Assembly: GCF_008329985.2 (NCBI RefSeq) | Contig: NZ_CP038437.2 | Coordinates: forward strand, 4,650,001-4,714,000 | Source of the DNA: Halomonas binhaiensis | GTDB lineage: Bacteria; Pseudomonadota; Gammaproteobacteria; Pseudomonadales; Halomonadaceae | Direction of reading: 5' to 3' | Length of the DNA stretch: 64,000 nucleotides | Part shown: positions 38,765 through 47,128 of the stretch, piece after piece | How the letters are laid out: each line of letters opens with the position of its first letter | How positions within the stretch are numbered: the stretch's first letter is position 1 | Notes under the pieces: generated by a model | Databases searched by the model: none | What the model was told of the DNA's origin: nothing | Seen by the model: the letters and a program-made list of their open reading frames with translations, nothing else | Program-made: the position numbers and the translations under genes

Positions 38765-40135
38765 ATGTCCCAACCTCTCTACACTCAGGATAGCATCACC
38801 GCCCTGGCTACGCCTCCCGGACGCGGCGGGGTCGGCATCATTCGCGTATCAGGGCCCGCCTGCGCGACGATCGCCAACGCCATGCTGGGGCATGCCCTCC
38901 AGCCACGCCGAGCCTATTACGGGCCTTTCCTGGGCGCGGAGGGAGTCATCGACGAGGGTATTGCCCTGTTCTTCGAGGGTCCTCATTCTTTCACCGGCGA
39001 AGATGTACTTGAGCTTCAAGGTCATGGCGGCCCGGTGATAATGGATATGCTGCTGGAACGATGCATCGCGCTCGGTGCCCGCCTGGCTCGCCCAGGAGAG
39101 TTCTCTGAACGCGCCTTCCTCAACGACAAGCTCGACCTGGCCCAGGCCGAAGCCATTGCCGACCTGATCGATGCCAGCTCGCGCACAGCTGCAGAGAATG
39201 CCTTGCGCTCACTGCAGGGTGAATTCTCTACCCGGGTTCATCACCTGGTTCAGGGGCTGATCGAGCTGCGCATGTATGTGGAAGCGGCCATCGATTTCCC
39301 CGAAGAAGAAATCGACTTTCTCGCCGATGGCCATGTGGCTGCCAAACTCGCTGCCCTGATGACGGAGCTGGCTGAAGTGCGTGCCAGTGCCGGGCAGGGA
39401 GCCTTGATGCGAGAAGGGATGAGCGTGGTCATTGCCGGCCGCCCCAATGCCGGCAAGTCGAGCCTACTCAATGCACTGACCGAGCAGGAGACCGCGATCG
39501 TCACCGATATTGAGGGTACCACCCGGGATGTACTGCGCGAGCATATCCATATCGATGGCATGCCCCTGCATATCATCGATACCGCTGGCCTACGTGACAC
39601 GCCTGATGAAGTCGAGCGCATCGGTGTCGCCCGCGCCTGGGCCGAGATCGAAAAGGCTGACCGGGTGCTGCTACTGGTCGATGCCAATACCACCTCCTCC
39701 TCCGACCCCATGGCCATCTGGCCGGAGTTCGTCGAACGCCTGCCTGCGCCAGAACGCTTGACCCTGGTCCGCAACAAGGTAGATCAAAGTGGAGAGTCCT
39801 CCGGGATTGACTTATCCACAACCCCTCCGACGTTGCGTCTCTCGGCGCATACCGGAGAGGGTGTGGATAGTCTCAAGGAGCATCTCAAGGCCGTGATGGG
39901 CTTTCAGTCCACCACAGAAGGCCGTTTCTCTGCCCGTCGACGCCACCTCGATGCACTCGACCGCGCCCGAGTGGCGCTGGACAATGGCGATGCACAATTG
40001 CATGGCTACGGTGCAGGAGAGTTGCTCGCCGAGGACTTGCGCGATGCCCAGCATGCCCTCGGTGAAATCACCGGGGAATTCAGTGCAGACGACCTGTTGG
40101 GCGAAATCTTCGGTAGCTTCTGTATCGGCAAGTGA
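38765..40135 (+). CDS. mnmE: tRNA-5-carboxymethylaminomethyl-2-thiouridine GTPase MnmE
   Basis: A 456-residue GTPase that acts with MnmG to modify wobble U34. The N-terminal formyl-THF-binding domain starts [24 protein letters not shown]. The G domain has [14 protein letters not shown] (G1), EGTTRD (G2), DTAGLRD (G3) and a less canonical VRNKVDQ (G4). The protein ends with the invariant CIGK motif whose Cys is essential. It has its own upstream region after the yidC terminator. A consensus DnaA box (39812-39820) lies inside the coding sequence. Confidence 0.97.
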   Translation: MSQPLYTQDSITALATPPGRGGVGIIRVSGPACATIANAMLGHALQPRRAYYGPFLGAEGVIDEGIALFFEGPHSFTGEDVLELQGHGGPVIMDMLLERCIALGARLARPGEFSERAFLNDKLDLAQAEAIADLIDASSRTAAENALRSLQGEFSTRVHHLVQGLIELRMYVEAAIDFPEEEIDFLADGHVAAKLAALMTELAEVRASAGQGALMREGMSVVIAGRPNAGKSSLLNALTEQETAIVTDIEGTTRDVLREHIHIDGMPLHIIDTAGLRDTPDEVERIGVARAWAEIEKADRVLLLVDANTTSSSDPMAIWPEFVERLPAPERLTLVRNKVDQSGESSGIDLSTTPPTLRLSAHTGEGVDSLKEHLKAVMGFQSTTEGRFSARRRHLDALDRARVALDNGDAQLHGYGAGELLAEDLRDAQHALGEITGEFSADDLLGEIFGSFCIGK

Positions 40136-40157
40136 CCGATAGAAGCTCATGCCCGAC

Positions 40158-40805
40158 TCAAGCCCATCCTGCTGTGAGACGGCGAGGGGCATCATGCGCT
40201 GACATCAGATCCAGCATGGCCATGGCGAAATCGGCGTAACTGATGCGTGACTGTCCCGCGCCATCCACTACCAGGCTATCTGTATCCAACCGATACTCGC
40301 GCCTCCCGGGCTCTATCAGCAGATTGGCAGCAGGGCGCAGACAAACCCAGTCAACATCGGGGAAGTCATCCAGCAACGCGTCCTGAGCCGCGCAGGCTTC
40401 TGCGATGGGCCGCACACTATCAGGCAGGAAACCAGGCGCACTAAGCACCGTATGGCCACTGCCATCAGCCAATTTCAGTGTCGCAGCACCACCTGTCAGT
40501 AGCAGACGACTCCCACTGCCACGTGCACCTTGCAGCAAGCGCTCGCTAAGCTCGACCAACAAGGCTTCATGCCCAGCAGGAGGACGTAGCGAGCTGATTG
40601 CCACATCATGCTCAGCCATCAGACTGGCAAGTTCCTCTATCGTTGTATCGAGCAAGTCCAGGTCCATACGGCGAATGCCATCAGGCAAGCACGTATCACG
40701 CTGCGCATTCCGCGCCACTACGGTGACTTCCTCTCCACGCTCGACGGCTTCATTGACGAGCGCCCTGCCGACATCTCCGGTACCACCGAATATGATGATC
40801 TTCAT
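40158..40805 (-). CDS. NAD(P)-binding oxidoreductase / epimerase-like protein
   Basis: A 215-residue SDR-type (NmrA/YwnB-like) protein. It has the N-terminal nucleotide-binding motif IIFGGTGDVGRALV, VVARNAQRD at the second strand, and a C-terminal ISYADFAMAMLDLM segment typical of the atypical SDR group. The ATG at 40805 has GGGAGAA upstream and overlaps the stop of the EamA gene (ATGA), so the two are co-translated. Substrate is unknown. It is convergent with mnmE. Confidence 0.82.
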   Translation of the reverse strand: MKIIIFGGTGDVGRALVNEAVERGEEVTVVARNAQRDTCLPDGIRRMDLDLLDTTIEELASLMAEHDVAISSLRPPAGHEALLVELSERLLQGARGSGSRLLLTGGAATLKLADGSGHTVLSAPGFLPDSVRPIAEACAAQDALLDDFPDVDWVCLRPAANLLIEPGRREYRLDTDSLVVDGAGQSRISYADFAMAMLDLMSAHDAPRRLTAGWA

Positions 40806-41680
40806 GCAGCTTCTCCCTGACGGGATCTGGTGATGGCGTACCGCCCTGCTCTCTGGCCTAGCCATACGCTGGCCAGAATGATGACGGCCCCCAGCAGTTG
40901 TCGGATACTGAGTTCCTGGGACAATACCAGCCAGCCCAGAACCACCGCCGTCAGGGGGCTGAGAAAGCCAAATGCCGTCACCGTTGCGGGGCCGAAGTGG
41001 GCAATGCCGCGGAACCACAGTGCATAACTGAGTGCGGCACCCACCAGGCCAAGCCATAGATAACCAGCAAGATTGATCATGCTGGGGACTGGCAGAGAAG
41101 GCTCCAATGCCAGGGCGACAGGGAGAAGCAGCAACCCGCCTGCGGTCAGCTGCCAGGCGGTGAAGGTCAGAGGAGACACATCCGGTTGCCATTTACGCGT
41201 GAGTACCGTGCCCAGAGCCATTGAAATCGCGCCTCCCAGTGCCGCTGCCACACCGACAGGATCGAGACGAGCATCAGGCTCAAGGATCAATAACGCGACA
41301 CCGGCCAATCCTGCCAAGGCAGCCAGAATGCCTTTTGGGCGAATCGCACTACCCAGTGCCAGACGCGAAAGAACCAGAACCATCAACGGCTGCACAGCTC
41401 CCAGAGTCGCCGCAACCCCTCCCGGCAATCGGTAAGCCGCAATAAACAGCAAGCCCCAGAACAGCGAAAAATTGAGCGCACCCAGCACCAGCAACCGAGG
41501 GATGCTATTCCAGGCAGGCAAGCGGCGAGTGATCAGAAGCAGAATGATGCCGGCCGGCAAGGCTCTCAGCATTGCGACTCCTAGCGGGTGCCCCGGTGGC
41601 AGCATCTCCGTCGTGACCACATAGGTGCTGCCCCAGACAGCAGGCGCCAATGCAGTGAGTATGAGATCAGACTGACGCAT
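40802..41680 (-). CDS. EamA-family (DMT) transporter
   Basis: A 292-residue membrane protein with about ten hydrophobic segments arranged as two EamA repeats. Typical lines are APAVWGSTYVVTTEMLPPGHPL and ALGGAISMALGTVLTRKWQ, with LSPLTAVVLGWLVLSQ in the second repeat. This group includes RhtA/YdcZ-like amino-acid or drug exporters. It is divergent from a MarR regulator, with three palindromic sites between them, and coupled to an SDR-like gene downstream. A MarR-controlled efflux or resistance function is the natural inference. Confidence 0.86.
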   Translation of the reverse strand: MRQSDLILTALAPAVWGSTYVVTTEMLPPGHPLGVAMLRALPAGIILLLITRRLPAWNSIPRLLVLGALNFSLFWGLLFIAAYRLPGGVAATLGAVQPLMVLVLSRLALGSAIRPKGILAALAGLAGVALLILEPDARLDPVGVAAALGGAISMALGTVLTRKWQPDVSPLTFTAWQLTAGGLLLLPVALALEPSLPVPSMINLAGYLWLGLVGAALSYALWFRGIAHFGPATVTAFGFLSPLTAVVLGWLVLSQELSIRQLLGAVIILASVWLGQRAGRYAITRSRQGEAA

Positions 41681-41699
41681 GATTCTCTCCCGAACATTT

Positions 41700-41769
41700 A
41701 TCTTGACCTCAAGATATATCCATTTATCTTGAAGTCAAGATTGTTTGAAAGACATCTTGATATCGAGAC
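41700..41769. promoter_or_regulatory. three MarR-type operator palindromes
   Basis: ATCTTGAccTCAAGAT at 41700-41715 and ATCTTGAagTCAAGAT at 41726-41741 are perfect 7-2-7 palindromes. ATCTTGAtaTCgAGAc at 41754-41769 is a degenerate third copy. Starts are 26 and 28 bases apart, on nearly the same helix face if the pitch is about 10.5. They fill the 111-base gap between the divergent EamA and MarR genes and so probably repress both. Confidence 0.8.
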
Positions 41770-41791
41770 AGATAACACTCAGCATCACGGC

Positions 41792-42283
41792 ATGGATAAA
41801 GTAGATCGTATTCTTGACCAATGGCGCACCGAGCGCCCAGACCTCGATGTCACCGCGATGGGCCCCATTGGCCGTATTTCGCGACTGATGGCATACCTGC
41901 GCCAGGGCATGGATCCTGTGTTCCATGCACATGGGCTGAATGGCGCCAGCTTTGATGTCCTTGCCACCCTGCTGCGCTCGGGCCCACCCTATGCTCTGAC
42001 GCCCTCGGAATTGATCGATTGGACCATGGTGACATCCGGCACCATGACCAATCGCATTGACCGCCTGGCAGAAGCAGGCCTTGTTGAACGGCGCCCCAAC
42101 CCTGAGGATGGGCGCGGCAGCCTGATTGCCTTGACCGACAAAGGAAAAACACTCATTGACCGTGCAGTCAGCGATCATTGTCGCAAGCAAGAGGAACTAC
42201 TGACGCCCCTGTCTGCCGAAGAAATAGAGACACTCAACGCTCTGCTGTCCAAATGGTTACATCAGGCCAGCAGCAGCGAATGA
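41792..42283 (+). CDS. MarR-family transcriptional regulator
   Basis: A 163-residue winged-helix repressor. The central HTH and wing (SELIDWTMVTSGTMTNRIDRLAEAGLVERRPNPEDGRGSLIALTDKG) match the MarR/SlyA pattern. The dimerisation helices at both ends are predicted. The ATG at 41792 fits the family length; the open frame upstream to 41588 overlaps the EamA gene and is rejected. It is divergent from the EamA-SDR pair and 21 bases before the GDCCVxC protein, so it may be co-transcribed with it. Confidence 0.9.
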   Translation: MDKVDRILDQWRTERPDLDVTAMGPIGRISRLMAYLRQGMDPVFHAHGLNGASFDVLATLLRSGPPYALTPSELIDWTMVTSGTMTNRIDRLAEAGLVERRPNPEDGRGSLIALTDKGKTLIDRAVSDHCRKQEELLTPLSAEEIETLNALLSKWLHQASSSE

Positions 42284-42304
42284 ATTCAGCGGAGAGCCTT
42301 CCGC

Positions 42305-42517
42305 ATGCAGAGCACATCACAGCTCACCTGCCCCCACTGCGGCCACCAGAAAGTCGAGCAGATGCCCATGGACAGCTGTCAATGGTTCTATGAGTGCGGG
42401 CAGTGCCATGCACTGCTGAGCCCCAAACCTGGCGACTGCTGTGTATTCTGCTCGTATGGCTCCTCTCCTTGCCCCTCCATACAGCATGAGCAGGGCCATG
42501 GTGATTGCTGCCAGTGA
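42305..42517 (+). CDS. GDCCVxC-domain small cysteine-rich protein
   Basis: A 70-residue protein with CPHCGH at the N-terminus, CGQC in the middle, the family-defining GDCCVFC near residues 43-49 and a second CC near the C-terminus (GDCCQ). Eleven cysteines are present. The family is known as GDCCVxC domain-containing (seleno)proteins, sometimes found beside mercury-resistance or thiol genes, and the function is unsettled. No selenocysteine is used here, since the relevant codon is TGC/TGT. The ATG has GGAGAG upstream. It sits between a MarR regulator and a DUF1428 gene. Confidence 0.85.
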   Translation: MQSTSQLTCPHCGHQKVEQMPMDSCQWFYECGQCHALLSPKPGDCCVFCSYGSSPCPSIQHEQGHGDCCQ

Positions 42518-42640
42518 CACGAATGGCTGGCCATCCCCTTTCCAGGAATGAAGCAACTACCCAGACGCCAAGGTGCTAGGCGCCAATGGCAACTACACTT
42601 TCTGTAGCGTCCAAATTCACATTCCATGGAGGGCCTTGTC

Positions 42641-42994
42641 ATGGCCTATGTAGAAGGTTTCGTGGTTGCAGTACCCGAAGAAAACCAAGAAGCTTACCGG
42701 GATCTTGCCGCTCGCGCCGCGGAAATATTCAAGCGTTACGGAGCAACACGGGTAGTGGAGGCCTGGGGCACCGACGTCCCCGAGGGCAAGGTTACCGATT
42801 TTCCCCGTGCCGTACAGAGCGAGCCCGGAGAGGTAGTAGTGTTCAGTTGGATAGAGTTTCCATCGAAGCAAGCCAGAGACGAAACTTTTGCACGCATGGA
42901 AGCCGAGAATGCAATGGACGACTTCATGGGCGAGATGCCGTTCGATGGAAAACGTATGATTTTCGGTGGATTCGAAACCATTCTGGATGTTTGA
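42641..42994 (+). CDS. DUF1428 family protein
   Basis: A 117-residue protein of the DUF1428 (YbaA-like) family. It starts MAYVEGFVVAVPEENQEAYRDLA and has WGTDVPEGKVTDFPRAV and FVSW-like VVFSWIEFPSK. It ends MPFDGKRMIFGGFETIL, all family-typical. The fold is ferredoxin-like and the function is unknown. The ATG at 42641 with GGAGGG upstream is preferred to the frame start at 42626. It ends near a convergent rlmJ gene. Whether it belongs with the MarR cluster is unclear; a 123-base gap separates it from the previous gene. Confidence 0.85.
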   Translation: MAYVEGFVVAVPEENQEAYRDLAARAAEIFKRYGATRVVEAWGTDVPEGKVTDFPRAVQSEPGEVVVFSWIEFPSKQARDETFARMEAENAMDDFMGEMPFDGKRMIFGGFETILDV

Positions 42995-43084
42995 ACATCT
43001 AGGGAAACACTGCATGAATGACGATATTCGTTCCAGATGAACCATCTGCCTTCCCACATCCATGTGGGTCATCGTGAGCACGGT

Positions 43085-43942
43085 TCATTCTTCCACCAGC
43101 CATTCGGCTCGGTGCTGCGCCTGATCCCCTAGTAGCGGCAACCAGTGTTCATAGGCCTGGCCAAGGCGCTCATCGAGCCCCCACGGTGGATTTATCACCA
43201 GCATGCCGCTGCCGTACATGCCATGGGCGGACTCCCCTACCGGCTCCCGCAGGATTTCACTACGCCAGATCTTGCGGATGCCGCTGCCTGCAAAGGTTTC
43301 CAGCATGGCATGATGACGCCCGGCAGGCAGCAATGGATACCACAACATGACCACCGCGTGGCGCGCCTTGCGCATGGCCTGAATGATCGCTTCAACGACC
43401 TCCTGGTATTCATCCTTGCGCTCGAATGAAGGATCGATCAACGCACAGACCCGCGGCGTCGTCGTTGGCAATGACCTGACCAATCCTGCCAGGCCATCGC
43501 CATGTACCCTGCGTAATACCTTTTCACGCCCTTTCGGAACCACACTTTCCTCACTGAGATGACGGTGCTCACCAGGATGCAGCTCGAACACTGTCAGGCA
43601 ATCCTGCTCCCTGAGCCGATGCCCCAACCACCAGGGTGATCCAGGATAGCGCTCAAGCTTCGCACTGCTTTGCAAACTGGCAATGGCATCCAGCCATTCG
43701 ATCAACAATGGATTGTTCAGCTGATCTCGCGTCATCCATAGCCGCTCGACCCCTTCTCGATACTCCTGCAGCCTCGCTGTTTCAGTTGCAGCAAGAGGAT
43801 AACTGCCTCGACCGGCATGAGTATCAATGAACGTAATGGATGATTTTTTACGTAACAGATAATCAGATACAGAATATACGCAGATATGCTTGTGAACGTC
43901 GGCGAAGTTGCCGGCATGATAGGCGTGTTGATATGAAAGCAT
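43085..43942 (-). CDS. rlmJ: 23S rRNA (adenine-2030-N6)-methyltransferase
   Basis: A 285-residue RlmJ homologue, close to the 280 of E. coli. The N-terminus MLSYQHAYHAGNFADVHKH is diagnostic. The SAM-binding region contains TFIDTHAGRGSYPL. Motif IV reads LIDPSFE, whereas E. coli RlmJ has DPPYE, and the C-terminal INPPWGLDERL is conserved. The gene stands alone, convergent with DUF1428 and 227 bases from the OmpA-like lipoprotein gene terminator region. The DPSF variant is noted as unusual but does not by itself rule out activity. Confidence 0.92.
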   Translation of the reverse strand: MLSYQHAYHAGNFADVHKHICVYSVSDYLLRKKSSITFIDTHAGRGSYPLAATETARLQEYREGVERLWMTRDQLNNPLLIEWLDAIASLQSSAKLERYPGSPWWLGHRLREQDCLTVFELHPGEHRHLSEESVVPKGREKVLRRVHGDGLAGLVRSLPTTTPRVCALIDPSFERKDEYQEVVEAIIQAMRKARHAVVMLWYPLLPAGRHHAMLETFAGSGIRKIWRSEILREPVGESAHGMYGSGMLVINPPWGLDERLGQAYEHWLPLLGDQAQHRAEWLVEE

Positions 43943-44097
43943 GGAGGATTATAGTCGGCAGTGATAATTCAATAATGGTGGGATTACGAAAAGATAGCGG
44001 GTTTCAGGAGGTTCGTCCCGTGTGGATGACAGAAAAACTCGCACCCAGAGGCTACACCAATACAGCGGAGCAGAAACATTCGCCAAAGCTGGGAATG

Positions 44098-44126
44098 AAA
44101 AAGCCCGTCACCGGTTAGTGACGGGC
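44098..44126 (-). terminator. intrinsic terminator of the OmpA-like lipoprotein gene
   Basis: Stem GCCCGTCAC / GTGACGGGC (44103-44111 and 44118-44126, 6-base loop), followed on the minus strand by five T residues. It lies 45 bases past the lipoprotein stop codon. Confidence 0.88.
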
Positions 44127-44170
44127 AGAGAGTATTCAACACATCGCCAGGAGATCCTGGCAACCATGCA

Positions 44171-44869
44171 TCAGCCAGTGGTGGTTTGCTGTTGCGGCTG
44201 CTGACCGGTCGGAGTCAGGGTGATTTCGACGCGACGGTTCTGGGCACGCCCTTCTTCCGTGTCATTGCTGGCAATAGGTTGATTCTCGCCATATCCCATC
44301 ATGGCCAGACGGTTGGCAGCCACACCACGGCCCTGCAGGTAGCTGCCTACGGCTTGTGCACGACGCTCGGATAGCTTCTGGTTGTAGCCAGCATCCCCTG
44401 TGGAATCGGTATGACCCGCGATGTTGATGGTGGTTTCCGGATACTGGGTCAGAACATTGGCCACGTCATTCAATGCCGTGGAGGCATTGCCGGTAAGATC
44501 GGATGAGTCAAAGCCAAAGGTGACACTGCTCGGCATGTTGAGCACGATATTATCGCCCTGGCGATCAACCTCGATACCGGTGCCTTGCATACTTTGACGC
44601 AGTTCGCGTTCCTGCTTGTCCATGTAGGCGCCAATACCACCGCCTACAGCAGCGCCGGCAGCAGCACCGATCAGGGCACGGTCACGCTTGCTGGTGCTGC
44701 CATCACCACTGATGGCACCAGCGGCAGCACCTACAACAGCACCTACAGCAGCGCCAATACCGGTATTGTTGCGATCAGTCTGCTGTCCAGAATAGGGGGA
44801 TGACGAAGCACAACCAGCGAGAAGGGCAGCGGCGGCCAGGGGGGCAATCAGTCGGATAGTACGGCTCAT
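44171..44869 (-). CDS. OmpA-family outer-membrane lipoprotein with glycine zipper
   Basis: A 232-residue protein. A lipoprotein signal peptide ends LAAAALLAGCASS (lipobox, Cys-20). A glycine-zipper region follows (GIGAAVGAVVGAAAGAISG and ALIGAAAGAAVGGGIGAYMD, about residues 36-84). The C-terminal OmpA domain (about 115-222) has the peptidoglycan-binding GHTDSTGDAGYNQKLSERRAQAV and ENQPIASNDTEEGRAQNRRVEI. This layout matches YiaD-type proteins. It likely anchors the outer membrane to peptidoglycan. The tail is Gln/Thr-rich. Three 15-bp repeats precede it. Confidence 0.92.
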   Translation of the reverse strand: MSRTIRLIAPLAAAALLAGCASSSPYSGQQTDRNNTGIGAAVGAVVGAAAGAISGDGSTSKRDRALIGAAAGAAVGGGIGAYMDKQERELRQSMQGTGIEVDRQGDNIVLNMPSSVTFGFDSSDLTGNASTALNDVANVLTQYPETTINIAGHTDSTGDAGYNQKLSERRAQAVGSYLQGRGVAANRLAMMGYGENQPIASNDTEEGRAQNRRVEITLTPTGQQPQQQTTTG

Positions 44870-44891
44870 GCGTCAATGTCTCCTGACTTTA

Positions 44892-44936
44892 TTAAACGCG
44901 ACGGTATTAAACGCGATGATTTTAAACGCGATAGTG
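44892..44936. repeat. three 15-bp direct repeats of TTAAACGCGA
   Basis: TTAAACGCGA at 44892, 44907 and 44922, exactly 15 bases apart, with varied 5-base spacers (cggta, tgatt, tagtg). They fill the 78-base gap between the hemW stop and the OmpA-like gene start. The region would normally hold the promoter of the lipoprotein gene. Confidence 0.85.
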
Positions 44937-44947
44937 AAGCTGCTCGA

Positions 44948-46135
44948 TTATTCGTCATCAGAGAGCAGCGCAAGAAGGTCGTTCAAGAATAATAGACCTT
45001 GAGGCGTAGCTTGCAGTGTCTCGCGGTCTTGCACAAGAAGTCCTTTTTGTCTCGCTACATGGAGACACTTTTCCAGCTCATCCCGCGGCCGACCGGTATA
45101 TGCCTGCCAGGTCGACAGTGCCACTCCATCGACCAGACGCAGCGCATTCATGGCGAACTCGATCAGAATGTCCTTGTCACCGATGGCACGGGACCCCGCA
45201 ATGAAACCACGAGGATCCTGCAGACGGCGCAGGTAGGCATCAGGCTGGCGGGTCTTCCAGCGTCGCTCGATGTACAGTTTGTCAGCATCCCACTGACTCA
45301 GTTTGGCATGGGCTCCTGCGCCGATACCAAGATAGTCGCCAAAGTGCCAGTAATTGAGATTATGCCTCGATTGCCGTCCTGGCCGGGTATAAGCGGAAAT
45401 CTCATAACGACGCAGACCCGCCTGTTCCAGGCGGGCATGTCCCAGGTCCTGGATATCCCACAATATCTCATCATCGGGTAATACTGGCGGATGGGAATGG
45501 AACTCGGTGTTGGGCTCCACCGTCAACTGATACCAGGACAGGTGTTCCGGTGCCAGCTCCAGAGCCTGATCGAGATCGGCCAGGGCAGATTCTGGTGTCT
45601 GCCCTGGCAAACCATGCATCAGATCCAGATTGATATTATCGAAACCTGCCTCACGCGCCTCGGCAACTGCCAGCAACGCATCATCTCCATCATGAATGCG
45701 TCCGAGCGCTTTCAGTTGAGCGTCCTGAAAGCTCTGCACTCCCAACGACAGACGATTGATACCCGCCTCGCGATAGGCTGCAAAGCGTCCGCGCTCCAAG
45801 GTCCCGGGGTTGGCTTCCAGGGTAATCTCGATATCATCGGCAAAGGGTACCCGCTGCGCTACTGCCGCCAATAATCGACGATAGAAATCACCCGACATCA
45901 GGCTCGGCGTCCCTCCACCGATAAAGATGCTGCGCAAGTGGCGGTTGCCTGCCAACGCCATGTCGGCCTCGAGATCAGCAACCAGTGCGGCAAGATAGTC
46001 CTGCTCCGGCAACTCCTCACGGCCTTTGTCGCCAGAACGGCCGATACCATGGGAATTGAAGTCGCAATAAGGGCACTTGCGCACGCACCAGGGTACGTGA
46101 ACGTACAAAGCCAGAGGGGGGAGGGCAGTGTTCAT
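44948..46135 (-). CDS. hemW: HemW-like radical SAM protein (putative heme chaperone)
   Basis: A 395-residue radical SAM protein. The CxxxCxxC cluster site is in YVHVPWCVRKCPYCDFNSH, followed by FIGGGTPSLM, ITLEANPGTLE and NRLSLGVQSF. The C-terminal HemN_C domain is present. It lacks the extra N-terminal features of HemN oxidase, so HemW is favoured: these proteins bind and deliver heme rather than oxidise coproporphyrinogen. The ATG at 46135 fits the family; it follows rdgB by 28 bases, the common rdgB-hemW order. Confidence 0.9.
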   Translation of the reverse strand: MNTALPPLALYVHVPWCVRKCPYCDFNSHGIGRSGDKGREELPEQDYLAALVADLEADMALAGNRHLRSIFIGGGTPSLMSGDFYRRLLAAVAQRVPFADDIEITLEANPGTLERGRFAAYREAGINRLSLGVQSFQDAQLKALGRIHDGDDALLAVAEAREAGFDNINLDLMHGLPGQTPESALADLDQALELAPEHLSWYQLTVEPNTEFHSHPPVLPDDEILWDIQDLGHARLEQAGLRRYEISAYTRPGRQSRHNLNYWHFGDYLGIGAGAHAKLSQWDADKLYIERRWKTRQPDAYLRRLQDPRGFIAGSRAIGDKDILIEFAMNALRLVDGVALSTWQAYTGRPRDELEKCLHVARQKGLLVQDRETLQATPQGLLFLNDLLALLSDDE

Positions 46136-46163
46136 TGCATGATCATCGCACATTATCCGGTCA

Positions 46164-46787
46164 TCACAGAGCTGACATACCTTCGAGGTGCGACAGTAGT
46201 GTCGCCATTGCACGCCCACGATGACTGAGACGATTCTTTTCTTCGCTGCTGAGTTCAGCCGCGGTCATGCCACTCTCCGGAATCCAGAACAATGGATCAT
46301 AGCCAAAACCACCATCACCACGCGGGTGAGCAAGAATCTCGCCATGCCAATGTTCCTGGACAATCAGCGGAACCGGATCTTCGGCGTGGCGCAGCAATAC
46401 CAGCACACACCAGTAACTGGCACCACGTTGACCCTCCGGCACATCGCGCAGTGCATCGAGCAACTTGGCATTGTTGCGCTCATCGCTCTTCGGTTCGCCA
46501 GCATAACGCGCGGAATAGATGCCAGGCTGTCCCCCCAATGCATCTACCGCCAGACCAGAATCATCTGCCAATGCTGGGCGCCCACTGATACGACAGGCCT
46601 CACGAGCCTTGAGCAAAGCATTCTCGACAAAAGTGGCCCCAGTTTCATCGACTTCGGGAACATTGAATTCAGACTGAGCTCGAACATCTATACCCAGAGG
46701 GAGGAGTAGGGCCGAGAGTTCTTTCAGCTTGCCCGCATTGCCGCTGGCCAGGACAAGTTCTGTGGAAGAGGAAAAAGATTGGGACAT
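46164..46787 (-). CDS. rdgB: dITP/XTP pyrophosphatase (RdgB/HAM1 family)
   Basis: A 207-residue enzyme that removes inosine and xanthosine triphosphates from the nucleotide pool. Motifs are [18 protein letters not shown] (N-terminal, NTP binding), [42 protein letters not shown] and [11 protein letters not shown], all strongly conserved. The ATG at 46787 is used. It precedes hemW in the same direction and is divergent from the CsgD-like regulator across a 341-base gap. Confidence 0.95.
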   Translation of the reverse strand: MSQSFSSSTELVLASGNAGKLKELSALLLPLGIDVRAQSEFNVPEVDETGATFVENALLKAREACRISGRPALADDSGLAVDALGGQPGIYSARYAGEPKSDERNNAKLLDALRDVPEGQRGASYWCVLVLLRHAEDPVPLIVQEHWHGEILAHPRGDGGFGYDPLFWIPESGMTAAELSSEEKNRLSHRGRAMATLLSHLEGMSAL

Positions 46788-47128
46788 GAGAGCGCTTTCT
46801 TGGAATGACCGGTGGATGATGCCGATGGCAGAACACCTCGGCTGGCGATACTTTAGCATGCCTATTCGCCATCCCGCGCAAGTCTCGTTATTGACATTCC
46901 CTCTTGACTTGAATCGAGGGGGAGATTCACCAGCATGCCAATCCTTTAGAACTAAAACATAAGAACTAGAATATCCATCATTAAGGATAAATTTTTCCTA
47001 ATAGTACTGTGAATTGGTTACATAATCTTACACAATGGCTAGGGAAGGTCCAGAATGATCCTCTCTTCCCCCTGTGTCAGACCATCCCTGACAGGCGGAG
47101 ATCGTAGGATGGTAAGGAGGCGGCTGAG
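46788..47128. other. regulatory intergenic region between rdgB and the CsgD-like gene
   Basis: 341 bases. It is AT-rich from about 46940 to 47035. It contains a TTGACT element at 46904-46909 next to a TGAATC-8-GATTCA inverted repeat (46910-46929). Near the CsgD-like gene two overlapping hairpins can form: GTCAG(47076-47080)/CTGAC(47088-47092) and ACCATCC(47081-47087)/GGATGGT(47107-47113). The second ends just before the strong AAGGAGG ribosome site. The length and content suggest complex control of the regulator gene. Confidence 0.5.

Noticed and set aside
42178..42393. A frame bridging the MarR gene and the GDCCVxC gene
   Set aside because: It overlaps both in another frame; each has a good start of its own.
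44880..44936. The 15-bp repeat considered as a CRISPR array
   Set aside because: Units and spacers are far too short, and no cas gene is near.
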